Below are positions 54,245 to 63,078 of a DNA stretch of 64,000 nt, in pieces. Made by a program: the position numbers and the translations under genes. This DNA comes from Sphingomonas sp. PP-CE-3G-477 (GTDB lineage Bacteria > Pseudomonadota > Alphaproteobacteria > Sphingomonadales > Sphingomonadaceae), in assembly GCF_003050745.1 (NCBI RefSeq), contig NZ_QAOF01000003.1, forward strand, positions 1-64,000. Reading direction: 5' to 3'. Each line of letters begins with the position of its first letter. The first letter of the stretch is position 1. Below the pieces are notes generated by a model that saw only the letters and a program-made list of their open reading frames with translations, was not told where the DNA came from and did not search any database.

Positions 54245-55384
54245 CTACGTTGGTGACCCCAACATCGGCGCCGCCCGCCCGGTCGCGAGATCGGCATCGG
54301 AAAACCGGATCGGCGTGCGGAGCCCGGGTACCACCGACCCATCCGGCCGCGCGACGTCGATCGCCATCCCCCGCGCGACGACCTGCGGATCCTCGAAAGC
54401 CTGCGCCACCGTATTGATCGGCCCGGCCGGCACCCCGACCGCCTCCAGCCGCGCCAGCAAGGCCAGCTTAGGCACCAGAGACGTCGCCGCCTCGATCCCC
54501 GCGAACAACACATCCTTGAACGCCAACCGCCCGGCATTGGTCGCGAACCGCGGATCGTCGCGCATATCCGGCAAGCCCATCGCGTCGCAGAACCGCCGGA
54601 ACTGCCCGTCATTCCCGACAGCCAGGATGAACCACCCATCGGCACACGGAAACACCGCATACGGACACACGTTCATATGCGCATTCCCGACCCGCGTCGG
54701 CGACACGCCGCTCGCGAACCAGTTCATCGCCTGGTTGGCGAGTACCCCAGTCATCGTGTCGAGCAGCGCCATGTCGATCTGCTGACCCTTGCCGGTCCGC
54801 TCGCGCATCGCCAGCGCCGCCTGGATCGCGATCACAGAATACAGCCCGGTCATGATGTCGGCGAACGCGACACCGATCTTCTGCGGCGCGCCATCGGGCT
54901 CGCCGGTCAGGTCCATGATCCCGCTCATCCCCTGGACGATGAAATCGTAGCCTGCACGGGGCGCGTAGGGCCCGTCCTGCCCGAACCCGGTGATCGAGCA
55001 ATACACCAGACGTGGGTTGATCACGGCGAGCGTGGCGTAGTCGAGCCCGTATTTGGCCAGCCCGCCGACCTTGAAGTTCTCGATCACTATGTCCGCGTCG
55101 GCGATCAGGTCGCGGACGGTCGCCTGACCTTCGGATGTGGTGAAGTCGGCGACGATCGATCGCTTGCCGCGATTGGCGGCGTGGAAATACGCGGCATCGC
55201 GCGTGCCGTCGGGGTTGTCGATGAACGGCGGCCCCCAGGTTCGCGTATCGTCACCGGCTGGGCTCTCGATCTTGACGACGTCTGCCCCGAGATCGGCCAG
55301 CACCTGTCCCGCCCAAGGTCCCGCAAGGATCCGCGCGAGTTCGACCACCTTTAAGCCGGCGAGGGGGGAGGGTTTGCTTTCCAA
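54245..55384 (-). CDS. Family III CoA-transferase, probably glutarate CoA-transferase
   Basis: 379 residues, CaiB/BaiF type. The best start is a TTG at 55384, with no clear ribosome binding site, giving LESKPSPLAGLKVVELARIL; the frame further upstream runs through a repeat. Typical features are RILAGPWAGQVLADLGADVV, KIESPAGDDTR, NFKVGGLAKYGLDY, and the catalytic Asp in GYDFIVQGMSG; then PQKIGVAFADIMTGLY and GNAHMNVCPYAVF. Family III enzymes pass CoA between acids through an aspartyl-CoA intermediate. The next gene upstream encodes glutaryl-CoA dehydrogenase, so succinyl-CoA:glutarate CoA-transferase is the probable activity. Confidence 0.85.
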   Translation of the reverse strand: MESKPSPLAGLKVVELARILAGPWAGQVLADLGADVVKIESPAGDDTRTWGPPFIDNPDGTRDAAYFHAANRGKRSIVADFTTSEGQATVRDLIADADIVIENFKVGGLAKYGLDYATLAVINPRLVYCSITGFGQDGPYAPRAGYDFIVQGMSGIMDLTGEPDGAPQKIGVAFADIMTGLYSVIAIQAALAMRERTGKGQQIDMALLDTMTGVLANQAMNWFASGVSPTRVGNAHMNVCPYAVFPCADGWFILAVGNDGQFRRFCDAMGLPDMRDDPRFATNAGRLAFKDVLFAGIEAATSLVPKLALLARLEAVGVPAGPINTVAQAFEDPQVVARGMAIDVARPDGSVVPGLRTPIRFSDADLATGRAAPMLGSPT

Positions 55385-55392
55385 TTTAGAGC

Positions 55393-55498
55393 ACCACCCC
55401 GGCGAAGGCCGGGGCCCAATTGGAAAGTTCGGAGTAACAACGCGGAGCGTCAGCCAATACGCGTTCCCCAATTGGGCCCCGGCCTTCGCCGGGGTGGT
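55393..55498. repeat. Palindromic repeat family B, copy 2
   Basis: ACCACCCCGGCGAAGGCCGG, GGCCCAATTGG and, 50 bases on, the mirror CCCAATTGGGCCCCGGCC with TTCGCCGGGGTGGT. It lies between the CoA-transferase and the dehydrogenase genes and may shift where the former starts. Confidence 0.85.
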
Positions 55499-55516
55499 AG
55501 GACGTCGGGGTTGAAC

Positions 55517-56701
55517 TCAAAACGCAGCGATACCCGTGATCGCGCGCCCGAGGATCAGCGCATGCACGTCATGCGCACCCTCGTACGTGTTGACCGTCTC
55601 CAGGTTCATCAGGTGACGCATCACCTGATACTCCCCCGAAATCCCGTTGCCGCCGTGCATATCGCGCGACATCCGCGCGATATCGAGCGCCTTGCCGACG
55701 TTGTTGCGCTTCACGATCGAGACCATCTCGGGCGCGAACCGGCCCTCGTCCATCAGCCGCCCGACGCGCAACGACGCCTGCAACCCGAGCGCGATCTCGG
55801 TCTCCATATCCGCCAGCTTCTTCTGGAACAGCTGCCGCCCCGCCAGAGGCGTCCCGAACTGGTTCCGGTCCAGCCCGTACTGCCGCGCCGCATGGAAACA
55901 GAACTCCGCCGCGCCCAAGGCACCCCAGGAAATCCCGTAGCGCGCGCGGTTAAGGCAGCCGAACGGCCCCTTCAGTCCTTGCACATCAGGCAGCAGCGCA
56001 TCGTCGCCGACCTCGACCTCGTCCATCATCACCATGCCCGTGATCGACGCGCGCAACGACAGCTTGCCCTCGATCTTGGGCGTCTCCAGCCCCTTCATCC
56101 CGCGCTCCAGGATGAAGCCGCGGATGCCGCCACCATGCTCGTCGGACTTCGCCCAGATCACGAACACGTCGGCGATCGGCGAGTTCGAGATCCACGTCTT
56201 CGCGCCCGAGATCACATAGCCGTTGGCCGTCTTCTTCGCGCGCGTCGTCATCCCGCCGGGATCCGACCCCGCATCCGGCTCGGTCAGCCCGAAGCAGCCG
56301 ATCCACTCGCCGGTCGCGAGCTTGGGCAGGTATTTGCGCTTCTGCTCTTCGGACCCGAACGCATTGATCGGGTACATCACGAGGCTCGATTGTACCGACA
56401 TCATCGAGCGATACCCCGAGTCGATCCGCTCCACCTCGCGCGCGACCAGCCCGTAGGCGACATAGGACGCGCCGACGCCGCCATATTCCTCGGGGATCGT
56501 CGGCCCGAGCAATCCGAGCGCGCCCATCTCGCGGAAAATCGCGGGATCGGTATGCTCGTGCTGGAACGCGTCGATGATTCGGGGTGCGAGCTTGTCGTCG
56601 GCATAGGCCTTCGCGCTGTCGCGGATCATCCGCTCGTCTTCGCTCAACTGATCGTCGAGCAGGAACGGATCCGCCCAGTCGAACTTGCCCATCCCGGCCA
56701 T
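55517..56701 (-). CDS. gcdH: Glutaryl-CoA dehydrogenase
   Basis: 394 residues. FAD enzyme that turns glutaryl-CoA into crotonyl-CoA with loss of CO2 in lysine, tryptophan and glutarate catabolism. The ATG at 56701 follows AAGGAG. Acyl-CoA-dehydrogenase motifs: [28 protein letters not shown], and the catalytic Glu in [15 protein letters not shown] (Glu/Asp context of GCDH). [15 protein letters not shown] is a GCDH phrase, and the GMTTRAKK segment lies in the FAD/substrate region. The length matches. The adjacent CoA-transferase supports the assignment. It could be a related isovaleryl-type dehydrogenase, but the TYEG motif and neighbour make GCDH the better fit. Confidence 0.9.
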   Translation of the reverse strand: MAGMGKFDWADPFLLDDQLSEDERMIRDSAKAYADDKLAPRIIDAFQHEHTDPAIFREMGALGLLGPTIPEEYGGVGASYVAYGLVAREVERIDSGYRSMMSVQSSLVMYPINAFGSEEQKRKYLPKLATGEWIGCFGLTEPDAGSDPGGMTTRAKKTANGYVISGAKTWISNSPIADVFVIWAKSDEHGGGIRGFILERGMKGLETPKIEGKLSLRASITGMVMMDEVEVGDDALLPDVQGLKGPFGCLNRARYGISWGALGAAEFCFHAARQYGLDRNQFGTPLAGRQLFQKKLADMETEIALGLQASLRVGRLMDEGRFAPEMVSIVKRNNVGKALDIARMSRDMHGGNGISGEYQVMRHLMNLETVNTYEGAHDVHALILGRAITGIAAF

Positions 56702-56768
56702 CTGAATCTCCTTCGTTGACCGCCGACTTCGTGGTTCGGTCAGCGAAAGTCCACCCCTGTCGAGACGT

Positions 56769-57095
56769 TTACGCGTCGATCAGCGTCAGGACCGCGATCG
56801 TCACATGCTCGCGGTCGCCGATCGACTCGATGCGGTCGACCACCAGATCGGCGACGATATGCCCGCGCATCGCGAACTCCGCTTCGGGCAACGCGTCGAT
56901 CCAGTCTCGAAGACCGGGTACGGGCATCGCCGCGATCGTGAGCCGGTGCAGCGTGCCGACGAACGTCGCGCTCGCCCAGGGCGTGCACGCGATGGACTCT
57001 ACATGCATCGTCAGGCCTGCCGCCCCCGCATGGCCGCGAAGCGCGCGGATCAGCAGCGTGCCCGCATCGGGGCCGCGGATCGCGTCCATCCTCAC
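56769..57095 (-). CDS. Hypothetical protein coupled to a small HTH gene
   Basis: Up to 108 residues. A GTG at 57095 overlaps the small HTH gene's stop (GTGA); an ATG at 57089 is the alternative start. Alternating beta-strands ([18 protein letters not shown], then [18 protein letters not shown]) and acidic character suggest a small soluble alpha/beta domain. I recognise no family. The tight overlap puts it in one transcript with the HTH protein under the S24 switch. Confidence 0.6.
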   Translation of the reverse strand: MRMDAIRGPDAGTLLIRALRGHAGAAGLTMHVESIACTPWASATFVGTLHRLTIAAMPVPGLRDWIDALPEAEFAMRGHIVADLVVDRIESIGDREHVTIAVLTLIDA

Positions 57096-57268
57096 GATCC
57101 GTGCCGTTCTATGAACGTCTCGATCCGCGAGACCATCGGCGCGCGCGGCTGGCGACCGAGTCGGAGATCATGGACCAGCCGCGGATCGCCGACCGCCAGC
57201 CGGCCGAACTTCGATGTCGGCATGCCGGTCTGCCGCAGATATCGGTCGATCTTGATGAGAACGGACAT
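57092..57268 (-). CDS. Small Cro-like helix-turn-helix protein
   Basis: 58 residues from the ATG at 57268, with GGAAGGAGCG just before. MSVLIKIDRYLRQTGMPTSK leads to FGRLAVGDPRLVHDLRLGRQ and [11 protein letters not shown], a compact five-helix DNA-binding fold common in alphaproteobacteria, often partnered with phage-type repressors. Divergent from the S24 gene, across an inverted repeat. The second helix-turn-helix residue pattern (LAVGDPRLV) is normal for the family. Likely role: antagonist or partner of the S24 regulator, as Cro is to CI. Confidence 0.7.
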   Translation of the reverse strand: MSVLIKIDRYLRQTGMPTSKFGRLAVGDPRLVHDLRLGRQPRAPMVSRIETFIERHGS

Positions 57269-57341
57269 GGTCGCTCCTTCCTGTTCTTGGCCCCGAGTCC
57301 CTGGCCGAGCCCTGTTTGCGTTCTTGATCTGTTCCGGCAAA

Positions 57342-57366
57342 TCCTACTTGTCTAGGAAAATTCCTA
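57342..57366. promoter_or_regulatory. Overlapping inverted repeats at the HTH/S24 divergon
   Basis: TCCTA (57342-57346), TAGGAA (57353-57358) and TTCCTA (57361-57366) form overlapping palindromes; TAGGAAAATTCCTA has perfect 6-base arms. It lies 15 bases before the S24 GTG and about 75 bases before the HTH ATG, an expected operator for either protein. Confidence 0.7.
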
Positions 57367-57381
57367 CGCTACGGTTCGGGC

Positions 57382-58014
57382 GTGGCTAGAACCGTGTCCG
57401 ATCCCGATCCAAGAACCGCGCTGGCAACGCTGGCCGCGACGCGTGGCGACAGTCTGGCGGCGCTGTCGGCGATGCTGGGGCGCAACGCGGCGTATCTGCA
57501 GCAATATGTCCGGCGCGGATCGCCGCGTGTGCTTGGCGAACGCGATCGTCGATTGCTGTCGGAATATCTGGGGGTGAGCGAGGCAACGCTGGGTGCGCCC
57601 GCCGACCGGCCGGCAGGGTTTCGCATCCGCAAGCTCGACGTCGCGGCGTCGGCGGGGCCGGGCGCGCTGGTCGATGGCGAGATCGTGCTCGGCACCGACA
57701 CGCTGGACCCCGGCCTCGCGCGGAAACTTGGGCTGAGGGACGGGCAGGCGGCGATCATCCGCGTGCGCGGCACTTCGATGGAGCCGGGACTGTTCGACGG
57801 CGATCACATCGTGGTCGACACCGCCGACCGTACGCCGCGCGCAAAGGGCGGGGTGTACGTCATCCGGATCGACGACGCGGTGATGGTGAAGCGCGTTGCC
57901 CTGGTACGCGGTGCGCGAGTGGCGACGAGCGATAATCCGGACGCGGCGGTTGTGCCTAGCGGAGCGATCGCCGTCATTGGCCGCGTGGTCTGGCAAATGC
58001 GCGAGCCGCGATAA
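57382..58014 (+). CDS. S24/LexA-type peptidase repressor
   Basis: 210 residues from GTG at 57382. The N-terminal helix-turn-helix (SLAALSAMLGRNAAYLQQYV, then RRGSPRVLGERDRRLLSEYL) contacts DNA. The C-terminal S24 domain has the catalytic Ser132 in RGTSMEPGLFDGD and Lys170 in DAVMVKRVAL, and an Ala91-Gly92 pair in AASAGPG, where LexA/CI-type proteins cut themselves. It would therefore be inactivated by RecA-dependent self-cleavage or act as a CI-like switch. Divergent from the small HTH gene with the repeat between. Full LexA is about 230 residues, so the size is usual for CI-like members. Confidence 0.87.
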   Translation: MARTVSDPDPRTALATLAATRGDSLAALSAMLGRNAAYLQQYVRRGSPRVLGERDRRLLSEYLGVSEATLGAPADRPAGFRIRKLDVAASAGPGALVDGEIVLGTDTLDPGLARKLGLRDGQAAIIRVRGTSMEPGLFDGDHIVVDTADRTPRAKGGVYVIRIDDAVMVKRVALVRGARVATSDNPDAAVVPSGAIAVIGRVVWQMREPR

Positions 58015-58041
58015 GGGCTAGCGGTTTTCCCGAACCAATCC

Positions 58042-58122
58042 CGTTCTCCCGCGAAAGCGGGAGCCCAGGGTTACAGGTGACAACCTTTGTCGTCCCGGGC
58101 CCCCGCTTTCGCGAGGGAACGG
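58042..58122. repeat. Palindromic repeat family A, longer variant
   Basis: CGTTCTCCCGCGAAAGCGGG and, in reverse, GTTCCCTCGCGAAAGCGGGG surround a longer centre (about 38 bases). It lies between convergent S24 and SDR genes. Confidence 0.8.
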
Positions 58123-58157
58123 TAGGAAAATTCTAGCCTGCCATGTGGGGCCAGTGC

Positions 58158-59072
58158 TCAGCGCCCCTGCAGCTTGCTCAGGATGGTCATCGACTGTTCC
58201 GAGCCCGACTGCGGGACGATCTCGCCCGCGCGGTCGATGATCGCGTCCCAGTGCGCCGCGACACCCTCCACCGACAGATCGTCGCCGGTCAGCAACTTGC
58301 CTTGCGTCAGCGTCACGTACGCCGCCTGGAACACCCCGGCGCCCGCGCCGACGATCATATTGGTCGGCGCGTCCTCCGACACGAGGAACACCGCGGCGGG
58401 TGCGACCTTGTCGGGGGAGAACGCCTTGAACGCTTCTTCGGGGAAGATGTCCTGCGTCATCCGCGTGCCCGCGGTCGGCGCGATCGTGTTGACCTTGATG
58501 TTGTTTTTCGCGCCCTCGATCGCGAGCGTCTTGGTCAAGCCGGCGAGCCCGAGCTTGGCGGCGCCGTAGTTTGCCTGGCCGAAATTGCCGTAGAGACCGG
58601 TCGACGACGCGGTCATCAGGATGCGGCCGTAATTCTGCGCGCGCATCGTATCCCAGACCGCCTTGGTGGCGTTGGCCGAGCCGTTCAGGTGGACGTCGAC
58701 GACGAACTTGAAGTCGGCGGGCTCCATCTTGGCGAAGCTCTTGTCGCGCAGCACGCCGGCGTTGTTGATGAGGATGTGGACGCCGCCCCATTTCTCCGAG
58801 GCTCGGGCGACCATCTCGACCATCTGGTCGTAGTCGGTGACGCTGCCGCCGTTCGACATCGCCTCGCCGCCGGCCGCTTCGATTTCCTCGACGACTTTCA
58901 GCGCGGCGTCGGAATGGCCAGTGCCGTCGCGCGACGCACCCAGATCGTTGACCACGACCTTCGCACCACGACGGGCGAGTTCGAGCGCGTACTCGCGGCC
59001 GAGGCCACCGCCTGCGCCAGTGACGATCGCGACCCGATCTTCAAAGCTGATCTGCCCAAAGCTTTTAGACAT
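58158..59072 (-). CDS. SDR of the (3R)-hydroxyacyl-CoA dehydrogenase type
   Basis: 304 residues. RVAIVTGAGGGLGREYALEL (NAD motif), KVVVNDLGASRDGTG, NNAGVLRDKSF, Ser in MTASSTGLYG, YGAAKLGLAG (Tyr and Lys), then APTAGTRMTQ and a C-terminal extension of about 60 residues. The DLGASRDG loop and the extension are characteristic of the dehydrogenase domain of peroxisomal multifunctional enzyme 2 and its bacterial relatives, which act on 3-hydroxyacyl-CoA. The substrate is likely a medium- or long-chain acyl-CoA. A hairpin sits immediately upstream of the ATG. Confidence 0.85.
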   Translation of the reverse strand: MSKSFGQISFEDRVAIVTGAGGGLGREYALELARRGAKVVVNDLGASRDGTGHSDAALKVVEEIEAAGGEAMSNGGSVTDYDQMVEMVARASEKWGGVHILINNAGVLRDKSFAKMEPADFKFVVDVHLNGSANATKAVWDTMRAQNYGRILMTASSTGLYGNFGQANYGAAKLGLAGLTKTLAIEGAKNNIKVNTIAPTAGTRMTQDIFPEEAFKAFSPDKVAPAAVFLVSEDAPTNMIVGAGAGVFQAAYVTLTQGKLLTGDDLSVEGVAAHWDAIIDRAGEIVPQSGSEQSMTILSKLQGR

Positions 59073-59075
59073 GGA

Positions 59076-59109
59076 AAAGGCGCCCCTCTCTTATAGTTGG
59101 AGCGCCTTT
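59076..59109 (-). promoter_or_regulatory. Hairpin enclosing the SDR ribosome binding site
   Basis: AAAGGCGC (59076-59083) and GCGCCTTT (59102-59109) are perfect 8-base arms, extended by a further GG/CC around an A bulge. The Shine-Dalgarno-like GAGAGGGG is in the loop and stem edge, and the ATG is 3 bases away. It could also be the terminator of the small secreted-protein gene upstream. Confidence 0.55.
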
Positions 59110-59167
59110 CCTAGAACGTAAAGCCAGCTAGGCAAGCGGCAGGATCACCCGCCGCCTGCCGCGTGAC

Positions 59168-59488
59168 TTACTTGCCGCCGCGGTTGCGGCAGCCGTCCTT
59201 GACCGTCTTCGAGCACACCGGATACTCGGCGGGTGCCGGCGTCGGCGGGGTCACGGTCGGCTGGCCGAAAGTCACGCCACCGGCGGGTGCTGGCGGTGCC
59301 ATCGGTGCGGCGGGTGCTGCTGCCGGATCGGCAGGAGCGGCCATCGCGGGATCGGCAGGCGCTGCGGGATCGGCCGGTGCCGCCTGGTCCGCGGGCGCGG
59401 TCTGCGCGGCGGGGTCTGCCGGCGGCGTCGTCTGGGCGATCACGGGCGACGCGAGAAGAGCGGCGGCAGCGAAGAGAATGGACTTCAT
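59168..59488 (-). CDS. Small secreted Ala/Pro/Asp-rich protein
   Basis: 106 residues with a signal peptide (MKSILFAAAALLASPVIAQ). Residues 20-85 are runs of PADPAA and PADQAA. The last 20 residues (EYPVCSKTVKDGCRNRGGK) hold two Cys that could pair. Conserved small proteins of this design are common in sphingomonads; the function is unknown. It lies downstream of phoB on the same strand, 117 bases from its stop. Confidence 0.7.
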   Translation of the reverse strand: MKSILFAAAALLASPVIAQTTPPADPAAQTAPADQAAPADPAAPADPAMAAPADPAAAPAAPMAPPAPAGGVTFGQPTVTPPTPAPAEYPVCSKTVKDGCRNRGGK

Positions 59489-59604
59489 ACGAATCTCCTA
59501 AATGGGTGCACCATTTTGGTAGCGCGACGTCTGAACGCACTAAGTCGTGCTTGGGTCCTTCGTTTCGCATCCGATTCCATTCGCCCCACCGCGGGACAGT
59601 CTCG

Positions 59605-60297
59605 TTACCCCCCCGTATCGAGCGAATAGCCCGCCGAACGAACGGTGCGGATGATGTCCGGACGCTCGCCGACATTGATCGCCTTGCGCAGCCGACGGAT
59701 GTGCACGTCGACCGTGCGGCTTTCGATATCGCTGTCATGCCCCCAGACCGCATCGAGCAGGCGTTCGCGCGAGAACACCCAGCCCGGATGCTCGAGGAAA
59801 TGCTTCAATAGACGGAACTCGGTCGGTCCGAGCGACACGACTTCGCCCGAGCGACGGACCTTGTGGCCGACCGTGTCCATCTCGATGTCGGCATAGCTGA
59901 GCGCTTCGCCGGCGAGGGCAGGGCGGACCCGGCGCAGCACCGCACCCACGCGCGCGACCAGTTCGCGCGGCGAGAATGGCTTGGTCACGTAATCGTCGGC
60001 GCCCGTCTCGAGGCCCCGAACGCGATCCTCCTCCTCGCCGCGCGCGGTGAGCATGATGATCGGCACGTTCTGCGTCTCGGGTGCGCGGCGCAGGCGACGG
60101 CACACCTCGATCCCCGAAAGCCCCTCGACCATCCAGTCGAGCAGGACGATGTCGGGCACCTTCTCCTTGGCGAGCAGCAAGGCTTCCTCGCCATCGGGGG
60201 TATGCGCGATCTCGAAATCCTCGCGCTTGAAATGCCAGACCAGCAATTCGGCGAGGGCGGCGTCGTCCTCGACCAGCAGCATCTTCGCGCGTGCCAT
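59605..60297 (-). CDS. phoB: Phosphate regulon response regulator PhoB
   Basis: 230 residues of the OmpR/PhoB class. Receiver domain: acidic pocket VEDD (residues 9-12), phosphorylated Asp54 in VLLDWMVEG, Thr in MLTARGEE and Lys in DDYVTKPFSPREL. Then a winged helix with LGPTEFRLLKHFLEHPGWVF, RERLLDAVWG and SRTVDVHIRRLRKAIN. The ATG overlaps the phoU stop (TAATG). The DWMVEGLSGIE segment and the operon make this PhoB rather than another OmpR-type regulator. No phoR gene is in view; it is expected upstream of pstC or elsewhere. Confidence 0.95.
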   Translation of the reverse strand: MARAKMLLVEDDAALAELLVWHFKREDFEIAHTPDGEEALLLAKEKVPDIVLLDWMVEGLSGIEVCRRLRRAPETQNVPIIMLTARGEEEDRVRGLETGADDYVTKPFSPRELVARVGAVLRRVRPALAGEALSYADIEMDTVGHKVRRSGEVVSLGPTEFRLLKHFLEHPGWVFSRERLLDAVWGHDSDIESRTVDVHIRRLRKAINVGERPDIIRTVRSAGYSLDTGG

Positions 60298-60986
60298 TAT
60301 GCCTGCTCCTTCTTTATGCCGCGTTCGCGATCGACCATCTGCGTGCCGGTCGCGGCGAAATAGACCATCTCGGCGACGTTGGTGGCGTGATCGCCGATCC
60401 GCTCGAGGTTCTTCGCGACGAACAGCAGATGCGCGACCTGGCTGATCGTCTTCGGATTCTCGACCATGTAGGTCACCAGCGTGCGAAAAATGCTGTCGTA
60501 GAAATCGTCGAGCGCATTGTCGCTCTCGACCACGCGCACCGCTTCTTCCGCATCACGCGCGGCGAACGCGTCGAGCACGTCGTGGACCATCTCGCTCGCC
60601 ATCCGGCCCATCGCGGGCAGGATCGAGATCGGCTCGATCCGGTGCTCGCTCTCGATCATCGGCACGCGCTTGGCGATGTTCTTGGCATAATCGCCGATCC
60701 GTTCGACGACGCCCGCGATCTTCAGCGCGGCGACGACTTCGCGAAGATCGACCGCCATTGGTGCGCGCAAAGCGATGATCCGCACCGCAAGCCGCTCGAC
60801 CTCCGCCTCGATGACGTCGATCTGCTTGTCGGCGACGCGCACCTGCTCCGCGAGCGCGAGGTCGTTGCGTTGCAGCGCCTGCATCGCCTTGTCGATCGCG
60901 TCCTCGGCGAGCCCGCCCATCTGCGAGATCAACCCGCGGAGCTCGCCGATGTCGTTGTCGAAGGCCTTGACCGTATGCGTGTTCAT
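60297..60986 (-). CDS. phoU: Phosphate signalling protein PhoU
   Basis: 229 residues. Two PhoU repeats of three-helix bundles: LRGLISQMGGLAEDAIDKAM and a later DDFYDSIFRTLVTYMVENPK. The metal-binding motif ERIGDYAKNIAKR appears in the first repeat and ERIGDHATNVAEM in the second. PhoU links the Pst transporter to PhoR/PhoB signalling. Between pstB (14-base gap) and phoB (1-base overlap). Confidence 0.95.
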   Translation of the reverse strand: MNTHTVKAFDNDIGELRGLISQMGGLAEDAIDKAMQALQRNDLALAEQVRVADKQIDVIEAEVERLAVRIIALRAPMAVDLREVVAALKIAGVVERIGDYAKNIAKRVPMIESEHRIEPISILPAMGRMASEMVHDVLDAFAARDAEEAVRVVESDNALDDFYDSIFRTLVTYMVENPKTISQVAHLLFVAKNLERIGDHATNVAEMVYFAATGTQMVDRERGIKKEQA

Positions 60987-61000
60987 GGTCGTTTCCCGAC

Positions 61001-61780
61001 TCAGCCGTAACGGCCGGTGATGTAATCCTTGGTCCGCTCTTCGCGGGGATTGGTGAAGATGTCCGAGGTGTTGCCGTATTCGACCAGCGTGCCGAGGTGG
61101 AAGAACGCGGTCTTCTGACTGACGCGCGCCGCCTGCTGCATGTTGTGCGTGACGATCACCATCGCATAGCGCCCGCGCAGTTCGTGGATCAGCTCCTCGA
61201 TCTTGGCGGTCGCGATCGGATCGAGCGCGGAACACGGCTCGTCCATCAGGATGACCTCGGGATCGACCGCGATCGCGCGCGCGATGCAGAGCCGCTGCTG
61301 TTGGCCGCCCGACAACGCCGTGCCGCTGTCCGAGAGGCGATCCTTGACCTCGTCCCACAGGCCAGCCCGTCGCAGCGACTTCTCGACGATCCGGTCGAGG
61401 TCCGCCTTGGCGCCGGCAAGTCCGTGGATGCGCGGGCCGTAGGCGACGTTCTCGTAGATCGATTTCGGGAACGGGTTGGGCTTCTGGAACACCATGCCGA
61501 CGCGGGCGCGGAGCTGCACCACGTCCATGTCGGGCGAATAGATGTCCTGGCCGTCGAGCTTGATCTCGCCGGTGACGCGCGCGCTCGCGACGGTGTCGTT
61601 CATGCGGTTGAGCGTGCGCAGGAAGGTCGACTTGCCGCAGCCCGACGGGCCGATGAACGCGACCACCTCGTCCTGATCGACGTCGATCGAGACATCGTTG
61701 ATCGCGATCTTGCTGCCATAGGCGACGGAGACGTTGCGCGCCGTCATCTTGAGGATGGGAGGCTTGAAAGGTTTTGGCAT
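61001..61780 (-). CDS. pstB: Phosphate ABC transporter ATPase PstB
   Basis: 259 residues from the ATG at 61780, which overlaps the pstA stop (TGATG); an in-frame GTG at 61783 is possible. Walker [10 protein letters not shown] (44-52), Q-loop [19 protein letters not shown], signature LSGGQQQR, Walker [14 protein letters not shown] and H-loop [10 protein letters not shown] are complete. [11 protein letters not shown] is diagnostic for PstB. Confidence 0.96.
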   Translation of the reverse strand: MPKPFKPPILKMTARNVSVAYGSKIAINDVSIDVDQDEVVAFIGPSGCGKSTFLRTLNRMNDTVASARVTGEIKLDGQDIYSPDMDVVQLRARVGMVFQKPNPFPKSIYENVAYGPRIHGLAGAKADLDRIVEKSLRRAGLWDEVKDRLSDSGTALSGGQQQRLCIARAIAVDPEVILMDEPCSALDPIATAKIEELIHELRGRYAMVIVTHNMQQAARVSQKTAFFHLGTLVEYGNTSDIFTNPREERTKDYITGRYG

Positions 61781-63078
61781 CACCAGCGGGTCTCGAATCG
61801 GTTGCGGAGGTAGATCGCGACGCCGTTCATCGCGAGCAGGAACACGAGCAGGACGATGATCGCGGCGGAGGTCTTCTCGACGAAGCCGCGGCTGACCTGA
61901 TCGGACCAGAGGAATATCTGGACGGGCAGCACGGTCGCGGGGTCACTTAACCCGGAAGGCGGGGCGGCGATGAAGGCGCGCATGCCGATCATCAGCAGCG
62001 GCGCGGTCTCGCCCAGCGCGCGCGCCATGCCGATGATCGTGCCGGTGAGGATACCGGGCAGCGCGAGCGGCAGGACGTGGTGGAAGACGACCTGCACCGG
62101 CGATGCGCCGATGCCGAGCGCCGCGTCGCGGATCGACGGCGGCACCGCCTTGATCGCGTTGCGCCCGGCGATGACGATGACGGGCATCGTCATCAGCGCG
62201 AGCGTCAGGCCGCCCACGATCGGTGCCGAGCGCGGCATGCCGAACGTGCCGAGGAACACTGCCAACCCGAGAAGGCCGAAGATGATCGAGGGGACCGCGG
62301 CGAGGTTGTTGATCGAGACCTCGATCAGGTCGGTCCAGCGGTTCTTCGGCGCATATTCCTCGAGGTACAGTGCCGACAGCACGCCGATCGGGAACGCCAG
62401 CAGCAACGTGACGATCATCGTCAACAGCGACCCCTTGAACGCCCCCCAAATTCCGACTCGGGTGGCATCGGTCGAGTCCGCCGAGGTGAGGAAGCCCGCG
62501 TTGAATCCGCGGGTCAGCGCGCCGCTCGCCTTCAGCCGCGCGACGATCGCTTCGGCATCGCGCGTGCCGTTGCCCTTGGCCGCGACGTCGATCGGGCTGG
62601 AGACGGGGACCTCGAACACGCTCTTGCGCTGGAGCAGCGACGGGTCGGCCTTGATCGCATCGCGGACCACCGCCCAGGCGCCGTCGGAAAGCAGGTCGGT
62701 GCCGTCCTTGCCGAACGCCTTCGTGGCGGCGAGGTCGACCGTGCCTTCCAGCCCTGCACCGGCGAGCACGAGATCGGCGCCGCGACCCACAAGGCGGGCG
62801 GGCTCGATCGGCAGCTTGACGGCGGCGAGATCGATCGGGAGCGACACGCGCGTCTCGACGAACCCGCTCGCGCCCTGCATCACCATCGTGATCAGCAGAT
62901 AGGCGAGGAATGCGGCGGACAGCCATACCGCGGCGAGCCCGGCGAAGCGGAAGCGACGCTCGGACGCATAGCGACGGCGGATGCGCGACTGCATCGCCTG
63001 CGTCGTCCAGTCGGTCGGCACGCGGCGCACTGGCTCCGAATTCGTCACAGGAATCTGGGGCACGAGCGTGTCACTCAT
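61780..63078 (-). CDS. pstA: Phosphate ABC transporter permease PstA
   Basis: 432 residues. The first 230 residues contain a cytoplasmic start, one membrane segment (about 46-67) and a periplasmic domain (about 70-200, DUF3333-like) not found in E. coli PstA (296 residues). The permease part has five helices, with [34 protein letters not shown] and the EAA-like loop [20 protein letters not shown]. It starts with an 8-base overlap with the pstC end. Confidence 0.93.
   Translation of the reverse strand: MSDTLVPQIPVTNSEPVRRVPTDWTTQAMQSRIRRRYASERRFRFAGLAAVWLSAAFLAYLLITMVMQGASGFVETRVSLPIDLAAVKLPIEPARLVGRGADLVLAGAGLEGTVDLAATKAFGKDGTDLLSDGAWAVVRDAIKADPSLLQRKSVFEVPVSSPIDVAAKGNGTRDAEAIVARLKASGALTRGFNAGFLTSADSTDATRVGIWGAFKGSLLTMIVTLLLAFPIGVLSALYLEEYAPKNRWTDLIEVSINNLAAVPSIIFGLLGLAVFLGTFGMPRSAPIVGGLTLALMTMPVIVIAGRNAIKAVPPSIRDAALGIGASPVQVVFHHVLPLALPGILTGTIIGMARALGETAPLLMIGMRAFIAAPPSGLSDPATVLPVQIFLWSDQVSRGFVEKTSAAIIVLLVFLLAMNGVAIYLRNRFETRW

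Noticed and set aside
40391..58122. Recurring 55-base palindromes considered as a CRISPR array
   Set aside because: Copies are thousands of bases apart, in gaps between genes, with no spacers and no cas genes; they are dispersed repeats.
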